Positions 30,106 to 39,762 of a stretch of DNA of 64,000 nucleotides are shown one piece after another. Each line of letters opens with the position of its first letter. The first letter of the stretch is position 1. A program made the translations under genes and the position numbers. The DNA is taken from the NCBI RefSeq assembly GCF_003731765.1, contig NZ_MOAL01000002.1, forward strand, positions 620,001-684,000. The letters are read 5' to 3'. Below the pieces are notes generated by a model that saw nothing but the letters and a program-made list of their open reading frames with translations, did no database searches and was not told where the DNA came from. The DNA comes from Pseudomonas chlororaphis (lineage in GTDB: Bacteria > Pseudomonadota > Gammaproteobacteria > Pseudomonadales > Pseudomonadaceae).

Positions 30106-31008
30106 TCAGCACGCCAAATGCAACAGCAGAAAATCAATAAACACCCGCGACTTGTGCGGCAAATGTGCAGTGTCAGGAAACACCACATGGATCGACTGCG
30201 CTGGCAGCGAGTAATCCGGCAACAAGCGCACCAGACGTCCACTGGCGATGTCCTCTTCAACCAGCCACGCCGGCAACACCGAAACACCCAATGAGGAGAG
30301 CGTCATCGAACGAATCGCCGTGGATGAATTCGAGTCGAAATGGCTGATGCCACTGACCTCAATACCGCGTCCTGACCGATCGCGCAAAAGCCACTGCGTC
30401 GGCGCCTGCAAATTGCTGTTGGCGATCCACGGCAGGCTAATCAAATCCTGCGGTTCATTCACAGGATGGCGAGCGAGAAACGGTGCACTCGCCACCAACA
30501 CAATCTCGTAATCCGCTAGCTTGCGGCACTTGAAAGCAGAATCCGTCAATTTGCCCAGACGGATCACCAGATCAAGTTTTTCCGCCAGCAGATCATTCAG
30601 CGATGAGTTGAAGTTGTAACTCAAACTGACTTCTGGGTATTGCTCGGCGAACAAGGGAATCAACGGCAGAATATATTTCTCGCCATACTCACTGGTCGAA
30701 CTGATCCGCAACTTCCCGAAAACCCGATGACTGCTCTTCAGTACGTTATCAAAAGCACTGTCGATACCCGCGACGATGGCTTTGAACTCGGTATAAAAAC
30801 TCTGCCCGGTTTCTGTCAGCGAAACCGCCCGGCTATTGCGGATCAGCAGCGTGACTGACAGCGCTTCCTCCAGTGCCTTGACGTGGAGGCTGGCCATGGC
30901 CCTGCTGATGTTCAGGTAACTCGCAGCCTTGGTGAAAGACCCCAGGTCAACGATAGCGAGAAAGGTCTGCACCCGATTTAAGTGCGTGTGCATGGCGCCA
31001 TGACTCAC
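30106..31008 (-). CDS. LysR-family transcriptional regulator
   Basis: This 300-residue protein has an N-terminal winged helix-turn-helix (FTKAASYLNISRAMASLHVKA, about residues 25-50) and a C-terminal substrate-binding domain. It starts with GTG after AAAGGA. It is divergent from an MFS exporter gene 90 bases away, the usual layout for a LysR regulator and its target. It belongs to the large subgroup of LysR proteins near CrgA/DsdC-like regulators; the ligand is unknown. Confidence 0.88.
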   Translation of the reverse strand: MSHGAMHTHLNRVQTFLAIVDLGSFTKAASYLNISRAMASLHVKALEEALSVTLLIRNSRAVSLTETGQSFYTEFKAIVAGIDSAFDNVLKSSHRVFGKLRISSTSEYGEKYILPLIPLFAEQYPEVSLSYNFNSSLNDLLAEKLDLVIRLGKLTDSAFKCRKLADYEIVLVASAPFLARHPVNEPQDLISLPWIANSNLQAPTQWLLRDRSGRGIEVSGISHFDSNSSTAIRSMTLSSLGVSVLPAWLVEEDIASGRLVRLLPDYSLPAQSIHVVFPDTAHLPHKSRVFIDFLLLHLAC

Positions 31009-31098
31009 TGTTCAATCCTTTCAAACATTGTGTTCAGCCCCGTTGCATCGACGTCCCGAGTCTATCGCCCCTATGCTCGACGACAAAGGGGAAACAAC

Positions 31099-32466
31099 AT
31101 GAGTTATCGCTACAAAGTCGCATCGGTCTTCCTGATCGGTTTTTTTATCGACTGCATCAATATCTTCATGTCAGCGGTCGCGCTGCCCAGTCTGTCGGCG
31201 GCCTTGCACATCAGCAGCTCATCAGTGGCCTGGGTCGCCAATGCCTATGTTCTGGGGCTGACACTGATCATTCCAATCAGCACCTGGCTCTCCGGACGCT
31301 TTGGCAGCCGGGAAATGCTCACGGTTTCGATGCTGGTCTTCAGCGGATCGGTATGGATGTGCGGGGTCGCGAACAGCTTCCCTGAACTGGTGGCCTGGCG
31401 TTTCGTGCAAGGCCTCAGTGGCGGTTTGTTGATACCGGTCGGGCAGGCACTGACCTTCAATCTGTTCCAGGGCGAGCAACGGGCGAAAATCTCCACGCTG
31501 GTAATGGCGGTCGCGCTGATTGCCCCGGCGATTTCACCGACCGTTGGCGGAATCATCGTCGACAGCACCTCATGGCGCTGGGTGTTCTTCAGCACTATCC
31601 CGTTTTCACTGATCGCCGCCGGGCTGGCGTGGTGCTGGATAAACGAGTCCAGGCCCACTCACCTGCCGCACCCGGACTTCAAAGGCCTGCTGCTGGTCAG
31701 TGCGGCACTCATCAGTTTGCTGATGGGCATGTCGCTGTATGGCGGCGACTATCCGGCGCTGGCGGCCATCGCATGCATTGTGGCGGGCGTGATATTGATT
31801 GCCCTGTACCTGCAGCACTATCGCCAATCAAGCCACGCGATCATCGAACTGAGCCTGCTCAAGAGCAAAAGACTCAGCACCTCACTCTTCATCTATTACG
31901 CGATTCCCGGGGTGTTCACCGGGGTCAATCTGCTGAGCATTTTCTTCCTGCAAAACACCCTGCATTTCAGTGCCAGGCTGACCGGGATGTTTATGCTCAT
32001 CTACGCCAGCGGAGCCTTCATCGCCATGCTGGCTTGCGGTCGTGTCTACAACCGTGTCGGCGCCAGACGCCTGTTCACTTTCGGCATGCTGTTGCACAGC
32101 GCCGGCATTGCCACGTTGGTGGGGGTGAATCGCCCGGACGACCTCTGGCTGATCGTCGGTGCCTACAGCTTGATGGGCATCGGTGGCGGCATCGGCGCCA
32201 ACACTGCGCAGACCACATCGCTGATGGACTTCAGCAGCAGCGACACGCACAAAGCCAGTGTGATCTGGAACATCAACCGGCAGATGTCGTTCAGCCTCGG
32301 TGCGGCGCTGTGCCTGATGATCTTCAACCTGCTGCTCAAGCCGTTGCAGCCCACTGCGGCCTATCACGCGAGCTTCGCCATTGCCGCGCTGATCGGCCTG
32401 CTGCCGCTGTTTCAAATGAGCCAACTGAACCCTGCCAAGGCACACCATGAACCACAACCTGATTGA
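31099..32466 (+). CDS. MFS transporter, DHA2/EmrB-like
   Basis: This 455-residue inner-membrane protein has about 12-14 hydrophobic segments. Motif A appears as STWLSGRFGSREM, and the antiporter motif C-like ALIAPAISPTVGG is present. DHA2 members export drugs or small toxic molecules with protons. No membrane fusion protein is adjacent. It is divergent from the LysR gene and overlaps the next gene by 20 bases. Confidence 0.85.
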   Translation: MSYRYKVASVFLIGFFIDCINIFMSAVALPSLSAALHISSSSVAWVANAYVLGLTLIIPISTWLSGRFGSREMLTVSMLVFSGSVWMCGVANSFPELVAWRFVQGLSGGLLIPVGQALTFNLFQGEQRAKISTLVMAVALIAPAISPTVGGIIVDSTSWRWVFFSTIPFSLIAAGLAWCWINESRPTHLPHPDFKGLLLVSAALISLLMGMSLYGGDYPALAAIACIVAGVILIALYLQHYRQSSHAIIELSLLKSKRLSTSLFIYYAIPGVFTGVNLLSIFFLQNTLHFSARLTGMFMLIYASGAFIAMLACGRVYNRVGARRLFTFGMLLHSAGIATLVGVNRPDDLWLIVGAYSLMGIGGGIGANTAQTTSLMDFSSSDTHKASVIWNINRQMSFSLGAALCLMIFNLLLKPLQPTAAYHASFAIAALIGLLPLFQMSQLNPAKAHHEPQPD

Positions 32467-32863
32467 ACAAGCGCAACACAGCATTCACCACGTGCACCAA
32501 CTGATTCACCGCGTGTTTACCGATGCAGATGGCACCGGCGAAACCAGTATTGCGCCACTGATGAGCGCCTTTGGCGAACATTTCAGCATGGTCACCACCT
32601 CAGCCGCGACCCTCGACCGCCAGCACCTGGAGCAACTGTTCAAAGGCGCGGTCGGCGGCCGGCCGAGGCTCGAGATCATCATCAGCGACTTGCGCCCGGT
32701 CTGGCAGGAAGGCGAAACGGTGGCCATCAGCTATACCGAAGTCCAGCGCACGCCCGAGCAGGAAAATACTCGGGTTTCGGTGGCCATCCTTCGGATTCAC
32801 GCCGGGAGCGTGCAATGGCAGTACCTGCATGAAACCCCGCTCAGCCAGAAAAATCGGAAATAA
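32447..32863 (+). CDS. NTF2/DUF4440-like small protein
   Basis: This 138-residue protein looks like the SnoaL/DUF4440 cone-fold group: an N-terminal amphipathic helix region, a central FSMVTTSAATLDRQHL segment and a beta-rich C-terminal half. The role is unknown. The 20-base overlap with the MFS gene suggests shared transcription and translational coupling. Confidence 0.7.
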   Translation: MNHNLIEQAQHSIHHVHQLIHRVFTDADGTGETSIAPLMSAFGEHFSMVTTSAATLDRQHLEQLFKGAVGGRPRLEIIISDLRPVWQEGETVAISYTEVQRTPEQENTRVSVAILRIHAGSVQWQYLHETPLSQKNRK

Positions 32864-32877
32864 CCTGCAACAGGTCA

Positions 32878-32922
32878 TTCGGTTTTCCGAACACCGTCTC
32901 ATGATCAGTTCGGTTAACCGGA
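32878..32922 (+). promoter_or_regulatory. aatJ: Two AauR-type binding sites
   Basis: TTCGGTTTTCCGAA (32878-32891) exactly fits the inverted repeat TTCGG-N4-CCGAA reported for AauR in P. putida. A second copy, TTCGGTTAACCGGA (32909-32922), has one change. Centres are 31 bases apart and lie about 110-140 bases upstream of the predicted transcription start, as expected for an enhancer-binding activator. Confidence 0.8.
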
Positions 32923-32997
32923 TCGGCCACAGCGAAAAACACCTTCAAAAAAATTTAATGTCCTTATTAATCAGGGATTTAGTTATTACTGAGTAGT

Positions 32998-33014
32998 CTG
33001 GCACGACTCATGCT
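32998..33014 (+). promoter_or_regulatory. aatJ: Sigma-54 promoter of the aat operon
   Basis: CTGGCACGACTCATGCT matches the -24/-12 consensus YTGGCACGRNNNTTGCW at all but one position, with GG and GC 12 bases apart. It lies 118 bases before aatJ. Confidence 0.85.
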
Positions 33015-33131
33015 CTACACTCTTCGACGAATGTTTGATGAGCCACCCCATCAGAAGCCGTCAAGGCATTCGCTGTATAAAAGAGCCGTCGAATTGGCTT
33101 CATAAAAAAAACAAATGTCGAGGAAATATTG

Positions 33132-34046
33132 ATGCGCATCGTTCCCCATCTGTTGGGCGCAGCTATCGCTGCCGCTCTGATTAGCACTCCAGTTTTCGCC
33201 GCCGAACTCACCGGCACACTGAAGAAAATCAAAGAGTCCGGCACCATCACCCTCGGACATCGCGACGCTTCCATTCCGTTTTCCTACATCGCTGACGCTT
33301 CCGGCGTCCCGGTCGGCTACTCCCACGACATCCAGCTGAAAATCGTCGAAGCCATCAAGAAAGACCTCGACATGCCGGACCTCAAGGTCAAGTACAACCT
33401 GGTCACCTCGCAAACCCGTATCCCGCTGGTGCAGAACGGCACCGTGGACGTCGAGTGCGGCTCCACCACCAACAACGTCGAGCGTCAGCAGCAAGTTGAC
33501 TTCTCCGTCGGCATCTTCGAAATCGGTACCCGCCTGCTGTCCAAAAAGGACTCGGCCTACAAGGATTTCGCTGACCTGAAAGGCAAGAACGTCGTGACCA
33601 CCGCCGGCACCACGTCCGAGCGCATCCTCAAGGCAATGAACGCCGACAAGCAGATGGGCATGAACGTGATCTCCGCCAAGGACCACGGTGAATCCTTCAA
33701 CATGCTGGAAAGCGGCCGCGCCGTAGCCTTCATGATGGACGACGCACTGCTGGCCGGTGAAATGGCCAAGGCCAAGAAGCCGGGTGACTGGGCCGTGACC
33801 GGTACTGCACAGTCCTACGAAATCTACGGCTGCATGGTCCGCAAGGGCGACGCACCGTTCAAGAAAGCCGTGGACGACGCCATCGTTGCCACCTACAAGT
33901 CGGGCGAGATCAACAAGATCTACGACAAGTGGTTCCAGGCGCCGATCCCACCAAAAGGCCTGAACCTGATGTTCCCAATGAGCGACGAGCTCAAGGCCTT
34001 GATCGCCAATCCGACCGACAAAGCGGCTGACGATAAAAAGTCCTGA
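33132..34046 (+). CDS. aatJ: Glutamate/aspartate ABC transporter, binding protein
   Basis: This 304-residue periplasmic protein has a signal peptide ending near STPVFAA and a type II solute-binding fold. GHRDASIPFSY and VECGSTTNN are hallmarks of the GltI/AatJ group for acidic amino acids. GAGGAAA precedes the ATG at 33132. It is the first gene of aatJQMP and a hairpin separates it from aatQ. Confidence 0.94.
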   Translation: MRIVPHLLGAAIAAALISTPVFAAELTGTLKKIKESGTITLGHRDASIPFSYIADASGVPVGYSHDIQLKIVEAIKKDLDMPDLKVKYNLVTSQTRIPLVQNGTVDVECGSTTNNVERQQQVDFSVGIFEIGTRLLSKKDSAYKDFADLKGKNVVTTAGTTSERILKAMNADKQMGMNVISAKDHGESFNMLESGRAVAFMMDDALLAGEMAKAKKPGDWAVTGTAQSYEIYGCMVRKGDAPFKKAVDDAIVATYKSGEINKIYDKWFQAPIPPKGLNLMFPMSDELKALIANPTDKAADDKKS

Positions 34047-34064
34047 TTCCTGACTAACCTTGTT

Positions 34065-34092
34065 TCCTGAAGGGCCAACCGGTCCTTCAGGA
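34065..34092 (+). terminator. Intra-operon hairpin after aatJ
   Basis: A 12-bp stem (TCCTGAAGGGCC with GGTCCTTCAGGA, one G-U pair, AACC loop) lies 19 bases after the aatJ stop without a long T-tract. Such hairpins often stabilise the binding-protein mRNA and lower distal gene expression. Confidence 0.6.
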
Positions 34093-34238
34093 GTCTGTCA
34101 CTACCTGCTGGCATTTTTTGGAAACACTCGAACCGGTGGTTGTCGAGCCGATCGCGTGTGCCTGACCGTCGAGGTCAGGTGGGAACGGACGTCCCCAGGC
34201 GGGTGCTTGTACATCGATCGATCAGAGGGGAGACCCTA

Positions 34239-34985
34239 ATGAATTACAACTGGGACTGGGGCGTGTTCTTCAAGTCCACCGGCGTGGGCAGCGAGACTTA
34301 TCTCGACTGGTTCATTTCCGGTTTGGGCTGGACCATCGGCATTGCCGTGGTGGCCTGGATCGTCGCGCTGATTCTGGGCTCGGTGCTCGGTGTCATGCGT
34401 ACCGTACCGAACCGCCTGGTATCGGGCATCGCGACGGTGTACGTGGAAATTTTCCGTAACGTGCCGCTGCTGGTTCAGCTGTTCATCTGGTACTTCCTGG
34501 TACCGGACCTGCTGCCGGAGAACCTGCAGGAGTGGTACAAGCAGGACCTCAACCCGACCACCTCGGCCTACCTGAGCGTTGTCGTGTGTCTGGGCCTGTT
34601 CACCGCCGCCCGGGTTTGCGAACAAGTGCGTACCGGCATCCAGGCACTGCCTCGGGGCCAGGAATCCGCGGCCCGCGCCATGGGCTTCAAGCTGCCGCAG
34701 ATCTACTGGAATGTGCTGCTGCCCCAGGCCTACCGGATCATCATTCCGCCGCTTACCTCGGAATTCCTCAACGTGTTCAAGAACTCCTCCGTGGCGTCCT
34801 TGATCGGCTTGATGGAACTGCTGGCCCAAACCAAACAGACCGCCGAGTTCTCGGCCAACCTGTTTGAAGCCTTCACCCTGGCCACACTGATCTACTTCAC
34901 CCTGAACATGAGCCTGATGCTCCTGATGCGTGTGGTAGAGAAGAAAGTTGCCGTACCCGGCCTGATCTCCGTGGGGGGCAAATAA
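34239..34985 (+). CDS. aatQ: Glutamate/aspartate ABC transporter permease
   Basis: This 248-residue inner-membrane permease of the HisM/GltJ group has five or so transmembrane helices. The ATPase-coupling EAA loop reads SAARAMGFKLPQIYWNVLLPQ. AGGGGAG lies upstream. The stop overlaps the aatM start by one base (TAATG). Confidence 0.94.
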   Translation: MNYNWDWGVFFKSTGVGSETYLDWFISGLGWTIGIAVVAWIVALILGSVLGVMRTVPNRLVSGIATVYVEIFRNVPLLVQLFIWYFLVPDLLPENLQEWYKQDLNPTTSAYLSVVVCLGLFTAARVCEQVRTGIQALPRGQESAARAMGFKLPQIYWNVLLPQAYRIIIPPLTSEFLNVFKNSSVASLIGLMELLAQTKQTAEFSANLFEAFTLATLIYFTLNMSLMLLMRVVEKKVAVPGLISVGGK

Positions 34986-35656
34986 TGGAATTCGATTTCA
35001 GCGGCATCATCCCCGCCATTCCCGGCTTGTGGAACGGCATGGTCATGACCTTGAAGCTGATGGTCATGGGCGTGGTCGGCGGCATCGTGCTGGGTACCAT
35101 CCTGGCCCTGATGCGCCTGTCGTCCAGCAAACTGCTGTCCCGCGTGGCCGGCGCCTATGTGAACTACTTCCGTTCGATCCCGCTGCTGCTGGTGATCACC
35201 TGGTTCTACCTGGCGGTGCCGTTCGTACTGCGCTGGATCACCGGCGAAGACACCCCGATCGGTGCGTTCACCTCCTGCGTCGTGGCCTTCATGATGTTCG
35301 AGGCGGCGTACTTCTGTGAGATCGTGCGGGCCGGCGTGCAGTCGATCCCCAAGGGCCAGATGGCGGCCGCACAAGCCATGGGCATGTCCTACGGCCAGAC
35401 CATGCGCCTGATCATCCTGCCCCAGGCCTTCCGCAAGATGACCCCGCTGCTGCTGCAGCAGAGCATCATCCTGTTCCAGGACACTTCGCTGGTCTACACC
35501 GTGGGCCTGGTGGATTTCCTCAACGCCTCGCGCTCCAGCGGCGACATCATCGGCCGCTCCAATGAATTCCTGATCGTTGCCGGTCTGGTGTATTTCACAA
35601 TCAGCTTTGCCGCCTCGCTGCTGGTCAAGCGTCTGCAAAAAAGGTTCGCCGTATGA
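34985..35656 (+). CDS. aatM: Glutamate/aspartate ABC transporter permease
   Basis: This 223-residue permease is the partner of AatQ. The EAA loop reads [25 protein letters not shown], near residues 125-145, and [10 protein letters not shown] is typical of GltK. Its 3' end overlaps aatP by 4 bases. Confidence 0.94.
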   Translation: MEFDFSGIIPAIPGLWNGMVMTLKLMVMGVVGGIVLGTILALMRLSSSKLLSRVAGAYVNYFRSIPLLLVITWFYLAVPFVLRWITGEDTPIGAFTSCVVAFMMFEAAYFCEIVRAGVQSIPKGQMAAAQAMGMSYGQTMRLIILPQAFRKMTPLLLQQSIILFQDTSLVYTVGLVDFLNASRSSGDIIGRSNEFLIVAGLVYFTISFAASLLVKRLQKRFAV

Positions 35657-36387
35657 TCTCTATCAAAAACATCAACAAGTGGTATGGGGACTTCCAGGTG
35701 CTGACTGATTGCAGCACCGAGGTCAAAAAGGGTGAAGTGATCGTGGTGTGCGGGCCGTCCGGCTCGGGCAAGTCCACCCTGATCAAATGCGTCAACGCCC
35801 TGGAGCCGTTCCAGAAAGGCGACATCGTGGTCGATGGCACATCGATCGCCGACCCGAAGACCAACCTGCCGAAACTGCGTTCGCGCGTGGGCATGGTGTT
35901 CCAGCATTTCGAACTGTTCCCGCACCTGACCATCACCGAAAACCTGACCATCGCGCAGATCAAGGTCCTGGGTCGCAGCAAGGAAGAAGCCACCAAGAAG
36001 GGCCTGCAACTGCTGGACCGTGTCGGCCTTTCCGCCCACGCCCACAAGCACCCTGGGCAACTGTCCGGTGGCCAGCAACAGCGTGTGGCGATTGCCCGCG
36101 CCCTGGCCATGGACCCGATCGTCATGCTGTTCGACGAACCGACCTCGGCGCTCGACCCGGAGATGGTCAACGAAGTACTGGATGTCATGGTGCAACTGGC
36201 CCAGGAAGGCATGACCATGATGTGCGTGACCCACGAAATGGGCTTCGCCCGTAAAGTGGCCGACCGCGTGATCTTTATGGACGCCGGCAAGATCATCGAA
36301 GACTGCCCGAAAGAGGAATTCTTCGGCGACATCAGTGCCCGCTCCGAACGTGCCCAGCACTTCCTCGAGAAGATCCTGCAGCACTAA
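35653..36387 (+). CDS. aatP: Glutamate/aspartate ABC transporter ATPase
   Basis: This 244-residue ATPase has Walker [11 protein letters not shown]-loop FQHFELFPH, signature LSGGQQQR, Walker B VMLFDEP and the switch His in CVTHEMG. It energises the AatQ-AatM channel. The family (GltL) is the polar amino acid group. Confidence 0.96.
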   Translation: MISIKNINKWYGDFQVLTDCSTEVKKGEVIVVCGPSGSGKSTLIKCVNALEPFQKGDIVVDGTSIADPKTNLPKLRSRVGMVFQHFELFPHLTITENLTIAQIKVLGRSKEEATKKGLQLLDRVGLSAHAHKHPGQLSGGQQQRVAIARALAMDPIVMLFDEPTSALDPEMVNEVLDVMVQLAQEGMTMMCVTHEMGFARKVADRVIFMDAGKIIEDCPKEEFFGDISARSERAQHFLEKILQH

Positions 36388-36398
36388 ACCTGTGCTCT

Positions 36399-36488
36399 TG
36401 TAGGAGCTGGCTTGCCAGCGATGGGGCCGCCGAGCGGGCTCCCCTATCGCCAGCAACGCGTCCATCGCCGGCCAGCCGGCTTCTACAG
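36399..36488. repeat. REP doublet between aatP and aauS
   Basis: Inverted REP units open with TGTAGGAGCTGGCTTGCCAGC and close with GCCGGCCAGCCGGCTTCTACA. They may insulate the transporter from the regulator genes. Confidence 0.75.
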
Positions 36489-36521
36489 GCATCGCGCAGT
36501 GGTTGACCCAAGGCATCTGTG

Positions 36522-38423
36522 ATGAAATGCGACCCCAATCTCTATCGCGCCGCGCCGCCATCACTCGCCGTGAAACCCCGTCTGATCCGCCACCTGTTCC
36601 TGCCGCCCCTGGTCATTCTGTTGATGATCGGCCTGGGTTATGCCGGCTTCCTGATCAGTGAGCACTACGGCATCCGCACCCTCAGCGAAAATGGCGAACG
36701 CCAGCTGGAACTCCACGCACGCGCAGTGGAAAGCGAGATCAGCAAATACACCTACCTGCCCAGCCTTCTGGAACTGGAATCCAGTGTTTCCAGGCTGCTG
36801 GACGACCCGACCCCGGAGCACCGGCAAACGGTCAACGATTACCTTGAAGGCCTGAACCGGCGCAGCCGCAGCCGGGCCATCTACGTCATGGACACCACCG
36901 GCCGCGTACTGGCCACCAGCAACTGGCGCGACGTCGACAGCTACCTCGGTGAAGACCTGTCCTTCCGGGCCTATTTCCAAAACGCCGTGCGCGGCCAGGC
37001 CGGGCGCTTCTACGGCATCGGCAGCACCAATGGCGAACCCGGCTACTACCTGGCCCATGGCTTGGAAGAGCAAGGCAAGATCATTGGCGTGGCCGTGGTC
37101 AAGGTCCGCCTCGAAGCCCTGGAAGAGCGTTGGCAGCGGGCGCGCCTGGAGGCCTTCGTCAGCGACGAAAACGGCATCATCATCCTGTCCAGCGACCCGG
37201 CGCGGCGCCTCAAGTCCGTGCGCCCCCTGAGCGATGAAACCAAGGAGCGCCTGGCCCGCAGCCTGCAGTACTACTGGTTCCCCCTCAACGAACTGCAACC
37301 CCTGGCCCGCGAACGCCTGGCCGAAGGCGTGGAGAAGCTGACCTTTCCTGCCAACAGCGAGCTGGTGTCCGATGAACAGGAAGTCAGCTACCTGTCCCAG
37401 ACCCGGCCCCTGAGCGACACACCGTGGAACTTCACCCTGCTCACGCCGCTGCAGGACCTGCGTCGCGAGGCAGCCAACCAGGGCATCCTGGTGGCGGTGG
37501 CCTTTGCCCTGGTGGCGTTCCTGCTGATTGCCTGGAATGAACGGCGCAAGGTCCTGGCCACTCGCCTCGCCGCCCGGGAAGCCCTGCAAGAAGCCAACAG
37601 CCTGCTGGAGCGGCGGATCACCGAGCGCACCGCCGACCTGCGGGCCAGCAACGAACGGCTCAAGGGGCAGATCCGCGAACGTCGCCAGGCCGAAGAAACC
37701 CTGCGCCGAGCCCAGGACGAACTGGTCCAGGCCGGCAAGCTGGCGGCCATCGGTCAGATGTCCACCAGCATCGCCCATGAACTGAACCAGCCTCTGGCGG
37801 CCTTGCGCACCTTGTCCGGCAACACCGTGCGCTTCCTCGAACGGGGCGCCCTGGATACCGCCAGCGCCAACCTCAAGACCATCAACGAACTGATCGACCG
37901 CATGGGCCGCATCACCGCAAGCCTGCGCTCCTTCGCCCGACGGGGTGACGATCAGGGCGAAGCCAGCCTGGGCAAGGCGGTGGACGCCGCCTTGCAACTG
38001 CTCAACGGCCGCCTGGAACCCCTGCCCCTGCAACTGCATCGCGACTTCAGCGACCAGCCGCTGCAGATCGACCAGACACGCCTGGAACAGATCCTCGTCA
38101 ACCTGCTGGGCAACGCCCTGGATGCCATGCAAGCCCAGCCCCAGCCCGAGTTGTGGCTGGAGGGCGAGATGCTGGACGGTAAATACCGCCTGCGGGTCCG
38201 CGACAACGGTCATGGCATCGACCCCGAGGCGCGCAAGCACCTGTTCGAACCGTTCTTCACCACCAAACCCGGGGAACAGGGCCTGGGGCTGGGCCTGACC
38301 CTGTCCGCCAGCCTGGCCGCCGCTGCCGGCGGCAACCTGGGGGTGGAACACCCGGCAAGCGGCGGCACCGCCTTTGTCCTCAGCTTGCCCCTGGTAAGCC
38401 CCACTCGAGCCGAGCCGATATGA
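36522..38423 (+). CDS. aauS: DctB-like sensor histidine kinase AauS
   Basis: This 633-residue kinase has a first transmembrane helix near residues 27-47, a periplasmic double-Cache-type sensor (about 50-320), a second helix near 325-342, a coiled coil, and the phospho-acceptor His419 in IAHELNQPLAA. The ATPase domain has NLLGNALDAM and FFTTKPGEQGLGLGL. In P. putida AauS senses acidic amino acids and activates aat. The ATG at 36522 follows AAGG. Its stop overlaps aauR. Confidence 0.9.
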   Translation: MKCDPNLYRAAPPSLAVKPRLIRHLFLPPLVILLMIGLGYAGFLISEHYGIRTLSENGERQLELHARAVESEISKYTYLPSLLELESSVSRLLDDPTPEHRQTVNDYLEGLNRRSRSRAIYVMDTTGRVLATSNWRDVDSYLGEDLSFRAYFQNAVRGQAGRFYGIGSTNGEPGYYLAHGLEEQGKIIGVAVVKVRLEALEERWQRARLEAFVSDENGIIILSSDPARRLKSVRPLSDETKERLARSLQYYWFPLNELQPLARERLAEGVEKLTFPANSELVSDEQEVSYLSQTRPLSDTPWNFTLLTPLQDLRREAANQGILVAVAFALVAFLLIAWNERRKVLATRLAAREALQEANSLLERRITERTADLRASNERLKGQIRERRQAEETLRRAQDELVQAGKLAAIGQMSTSIAHELNQPLAALRTLSGNTVRFLERGALDTASANLKTINELIDRMGRITASLRSFARRGDDQGEASLGKAVDAALQLLNGRLEPLPLQLHRDFSDQPLQIDQTRLEQILVNLLGNALDAMQAQPQPELWLEGEMLDGKYRLRVRDNGHGIDPEARKHLFEPFFTTKPGEQGLGLGLTLSASLAAAAGGNLGVEHPASGGTAFVLSLPLVSPTRAEPI

Positions 38424-39745
38424 ACAACGAGCTTACTGTGCTGATCGTCGAAGACGACCCCCATGTGCTGCTGGGTTGCCAACAGGCCCTGGCCTTGGAG
38501 GACATCCCCTGCATCGGCGTGGGCAGCGCCGAAGAAGCGCTGGCCCAGGTCGGCGACAACTTCCCCGGCATCGTGGTCAGCGACATCCGCCTGCCGGGCA
38601 TCGATGGCCTGGAACTGCTGACCCGCCTCAAGGCGCGGGATCGCAGTCTGCCGGTGGTGCTGATTACCGGCCACGGCGACATTTCCATGGCCGTGGGCGC
38701 GATGCAGAAAGGCGCCTACGACTTCATGGAAAAACCCTTTTCCCCCGAGCGCCTGGTGGACGTCGCCCGCCGCGCCCTGGAACAACGGGGCCTGGCTCGG
38801 GAAGTAACCTCGTTGCGCCGCCAACTGGCCGAGCGCGATTCCCTGGAAGGTCGGATCATCGGCCGCTCGCCGGCCATGCAGAACCTCCGGGAGCTGATCG
38901 CCAACGTCGCCGACACCTCGGCCAACGTGCTGATCGAAGGCGAGACCGGTACCGGCAAGGAACTGGTCGCCCGCTGCCTGCACGACTTCAGCCGTCGCCA
39001 CAGCCATCAGTTTGTGGCGCTGAACTGCGGCGGCCTGCCGGAGAACCTGTTCGAAAGCGAAATTTTCGGCCATGAAGCCAACGCCTTCACCGGCGCCGGC
39101 AAGCGACGGATCGGCAAGATCGAGCATGCCCACGAAGGCACGCTGTTCCTCGATGAAGTGGAAAGCATGCCCATCAACCTGCAGATCAAGCTGCTGCGGG
39201 TGTTGCAGGAGCGCACCCTGGAACGCCTGGGTTCGAACCAGAGCGTGGCCGTGGACTGCCGGGTGATTGCCGCCACCAAGTTCGACCTCGACGAACTGGG
39301 CCGGGCCAATCAGTTTCGCAGCGACCTGTACTACCGCCTCAATGTGGTGACTCTGGAGCTGCCGCCGTTGCGCGAGCGCCGTGAGGACATCCTGCAACTG
39401 TTCGAACACTTCCTCCAGCAGTCGTCCCTGCGCTTCGATCGCACGCCGCCCGAGCTGGACAACCAGACCGTGTCGACCCTGATGAGCCACGACTGGCCGG
39501 GCAACGTGCGTGAGTTGCGCAATGTCGCCGAACGCTTCGCCCTGGGCCTGCCGGCGTTCAAGAAATCCGGCAGCCAGGCGGCGCAAGGGCTGGGCTTTGC
39601 CGAGGCGGTGGAGGCCTTCGAACGCAACCTGTTGAACGATGCCTTGCAACGCAGCGGCGGCAACCTGACCCAGGCCAGCCAGGAACTGGGCATGGCCAAG
39701 ACCACGCTGTTCGACAAGGTCAAGAAGTACGGCCTGAGCCACTAA
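38420..39745 (+). CDS. aauR: Sigma-54 response regulator AauR, variant GAFTGA loop
   Basis: This 441-residue activator has a receiver domain with Asp55 (VVSDIRLPG), an AAA+ domain (Walker A GETGTGKE, Walker [10 protein letters not shown]) and a C-terminal Fis-type helix-turn-helix. It should bind the TTCGG-N4-CCGAA sites before aatJ. The loop that contacts sigma-54 reads NAFTGA, with Asn221 in place of the first Gly of GAFTGA. The codon is a clear AAC. Confidence 0.92.
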   Translation: MNNELTVLIVEDDPHVLLGCQQALALEDIPCIGVGSAEEALAQVGDNFPGIVVSDIRLPGIDGLELLTRLKARDRSLPVVLITGHGDISMAVGAMQKGAYDFMEKPFSPERLVDVARRALEQRGLAREVTSLRRQLAERDSLEGRIIGRSPAMQNLRELIANVADTSANVLIEGETGTGKELVARCLHDFSRRHSHQFVALNCGGLPENLFESEIFGHEANAFTGAGKRRIGKIEHAHEGTLFLDEVESMPINLQIKLLRVLQERTLERLGSNQSVAVDCRVIAATKFDLDELGRANQFRSDLYYRLNVVTLELPPLRERREDILQLFEHFLQQSSLRFDRTPPELDNQTVSTLMSHDWPGNVRELRNVAERFALGLPAFKKSGSQAAQGLGFAEAVEAFERNLLNDALQRSGGNLTQASQELGMAKTTLFDKVKKYGLSH

Positions 39746-39762
39746 CCCAAGGCGAGTCATTC

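Noticed and set aside
36561..38351. 596-codon minus-strand frame opposite aauS
   Set aside because: It is an antisense shadow of the kinase gene, rich in Gly, Gln and His as expected from third-position GC bias.
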